Origin: Pyronema omphalodes
Lineage: Eukaryota > Ascomycota > Pezizomycetes > Pezizales > Pyronemataceae
Direction: 5' to 3'
Length of the DNA: 64,000 bases
Assembly: GCA_024516155.1 (NCBI GenBank)
Contig: JAJJXM010000009.1
Location: 868,001 to 932,000, forward strand
Shown here: positions 63,301 through 64,000 of the stretch, one piece after another
Position numbering within the stretch: the first letter of the stretch is position 1
How the letters are laid out: each line of letters begins with the position of its first letter
Notes under the pieces: model-generated
Told to the model about the DNA's origin: nothing
The model's input: the letters and a program-made list of their open reading frames with translations, nothing else
The model's database searches: none
Position numbers and translations under genes: made by a program

Positions 63301-64000
63301 TGAATAGATACCTTAGATGTATACAACATAAGATCTCCTTGATTCTAAAGCATCTATCCTCTGTCATCTATCCCCCCATACTCAACTACCAATGAATCTT
63401 GGTATATAATGATACATTGATACACTGATACATTGATACATACATATGTAGTGACGATAATCATAAGGCTAGCTAGGCATCTACTTATCTACTCAACTCA
63501 TCTTGCATGCATGCGTCATCATCATCGTCATCAGGTACCATCCATCCATCCACCATACCCACCATAACCACCATAACCACCATATCCAACCATAATCCAC
63601 AATATGTACATCCAGAATTCCTCAATACCAATTCACCCCCCCAAAAAAACAAAAAAACCGGAGAAAAAAAAAAAAAAAAAAACTCACCACGACAAGGCTA
63701 ACTATACCCTCGACAAGTTTCGAACTGTAGCTAGTCTGTTACATCTCCCAGATATCAGCTGTCATCTACCAGCCACAATGTAGGTCGGATCGAAATTAAA
63801 TTTCAATCTGATACTCGTTCGTACGGTATAGCCAGGCTACCATCACTACCACTACCAATCAATGGATCGACGGTAGGATGGTTTGGATATTGATATTGAC
63901 ATGTATATGTATAGCTAAGCTTTAGTTTACATAGGTAGATAGATACTTGTGCACATACTCTACTCTGTATATACCCTTTTTTGTTCTCTCTACATATGTA
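60370..64000. other. 3.6-kb region without supported gene
   Basis: Upstream of the Nudix gene and running to the window end. Long frames such as 61399-61878 (-) and 61999-62520 (+) overlap frames on the opposite strand and resemble no family. Simple repeats include GTGGTGTGGTGGGG (61088-61110), TGTCTGCAA/TGCAAGGTC copies (62900-62975), four ATGGATCA copies (63042-63070), A-rich tracts (63173-63215, 63668-63681) and GATACATTGATACA (63408-63440). Confidence 0.5.
61276..61364 (+). repeat. about 38-bp direct repeats each with a CACGTG box
   Basis: GTTACACGTGAC occurs three times, with CACGTG at 61282-61287, 61320-61325 and 61357-61362. The copies are separated by nearly identical GGCTTTTGAAACTGTAATTGCA spacers. 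The third copy lacks the spacer. CACGTGAC is the consensus core of bHLH sites of the Cbf1/Pho4 type. The array is about 0.9 kb upstream of the Nudix gene. Confidence 0.85.

Overview
The window is nuclear DNA from a filamentous ascomycete (Pezizomycotina). The content would suit a leotiomycete such as a Helotiales/Sclerotiniaceae relative, but I cannot place it to genus. The evidence is gene families with short GT-AG introns (40 to about 360 bp), dispersed single 5S rRNA genes rather than 5S inside an rDNA repeat, fungal-type proteins (Byr4, Sly41, a GID subunit, mL53), and many homopolymer and microsatellite tracts between genes. All gene models were built by eye from frames and splice sites.

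Layout. The first half is almost empty. A 5S rRNA gene lies near 1.15 kb and a possible decayed secreted-protein gene at 5.7-7.3 kb. The only solid protein gene before 31 kb is a two-exon regulator-like gene (14.85-16.15 kb) with an integrase-type H2C2 zinc-finger. It has a pyrimidine-rich leader and about 14 kb of non-coding sequence on each side. The stretch at 25.3-27.1 kb holds degenerate repeats, followed by a tRNA-like remnant.

From 31 kb a normal gene-dense region begins: Byr4 (-), XRCC4-like NHEJ factor (+), ARMC8/Vid28 GID subunit (-), mitochondrial ribosomal protein mL53 (+), Sly41 transporter (-), a HAD/Cof phosphatase (+), deoxyhypusine synthase (+), a second 5S gene (-), a fructosamine-kinase-like protein (-), two paralogous small secreted cysteine-rich repeat proteins (+) flanking a tRNA-Ala(AGC) gene (-), and a Nudix hydrolase with a C-terminal membrane segment (-). 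The last 3.6 kb is non-coding.

How they fit together. Most genes are unrelated housekeeping genes: mitotic exit/septation, DNA repair, protein turnover, mitochondrial translation, ER transport and eIF5A hypusination. The accessory part is the pair of secreted proteins at 53.6-57.6 kb. Each has a 105-bp signal-peptide exon followed by exons carrying four-cysteine modules. In the first protein the internal exon and its flanking introns were clearly duplicated. This is the least described and most interesting system in the window.
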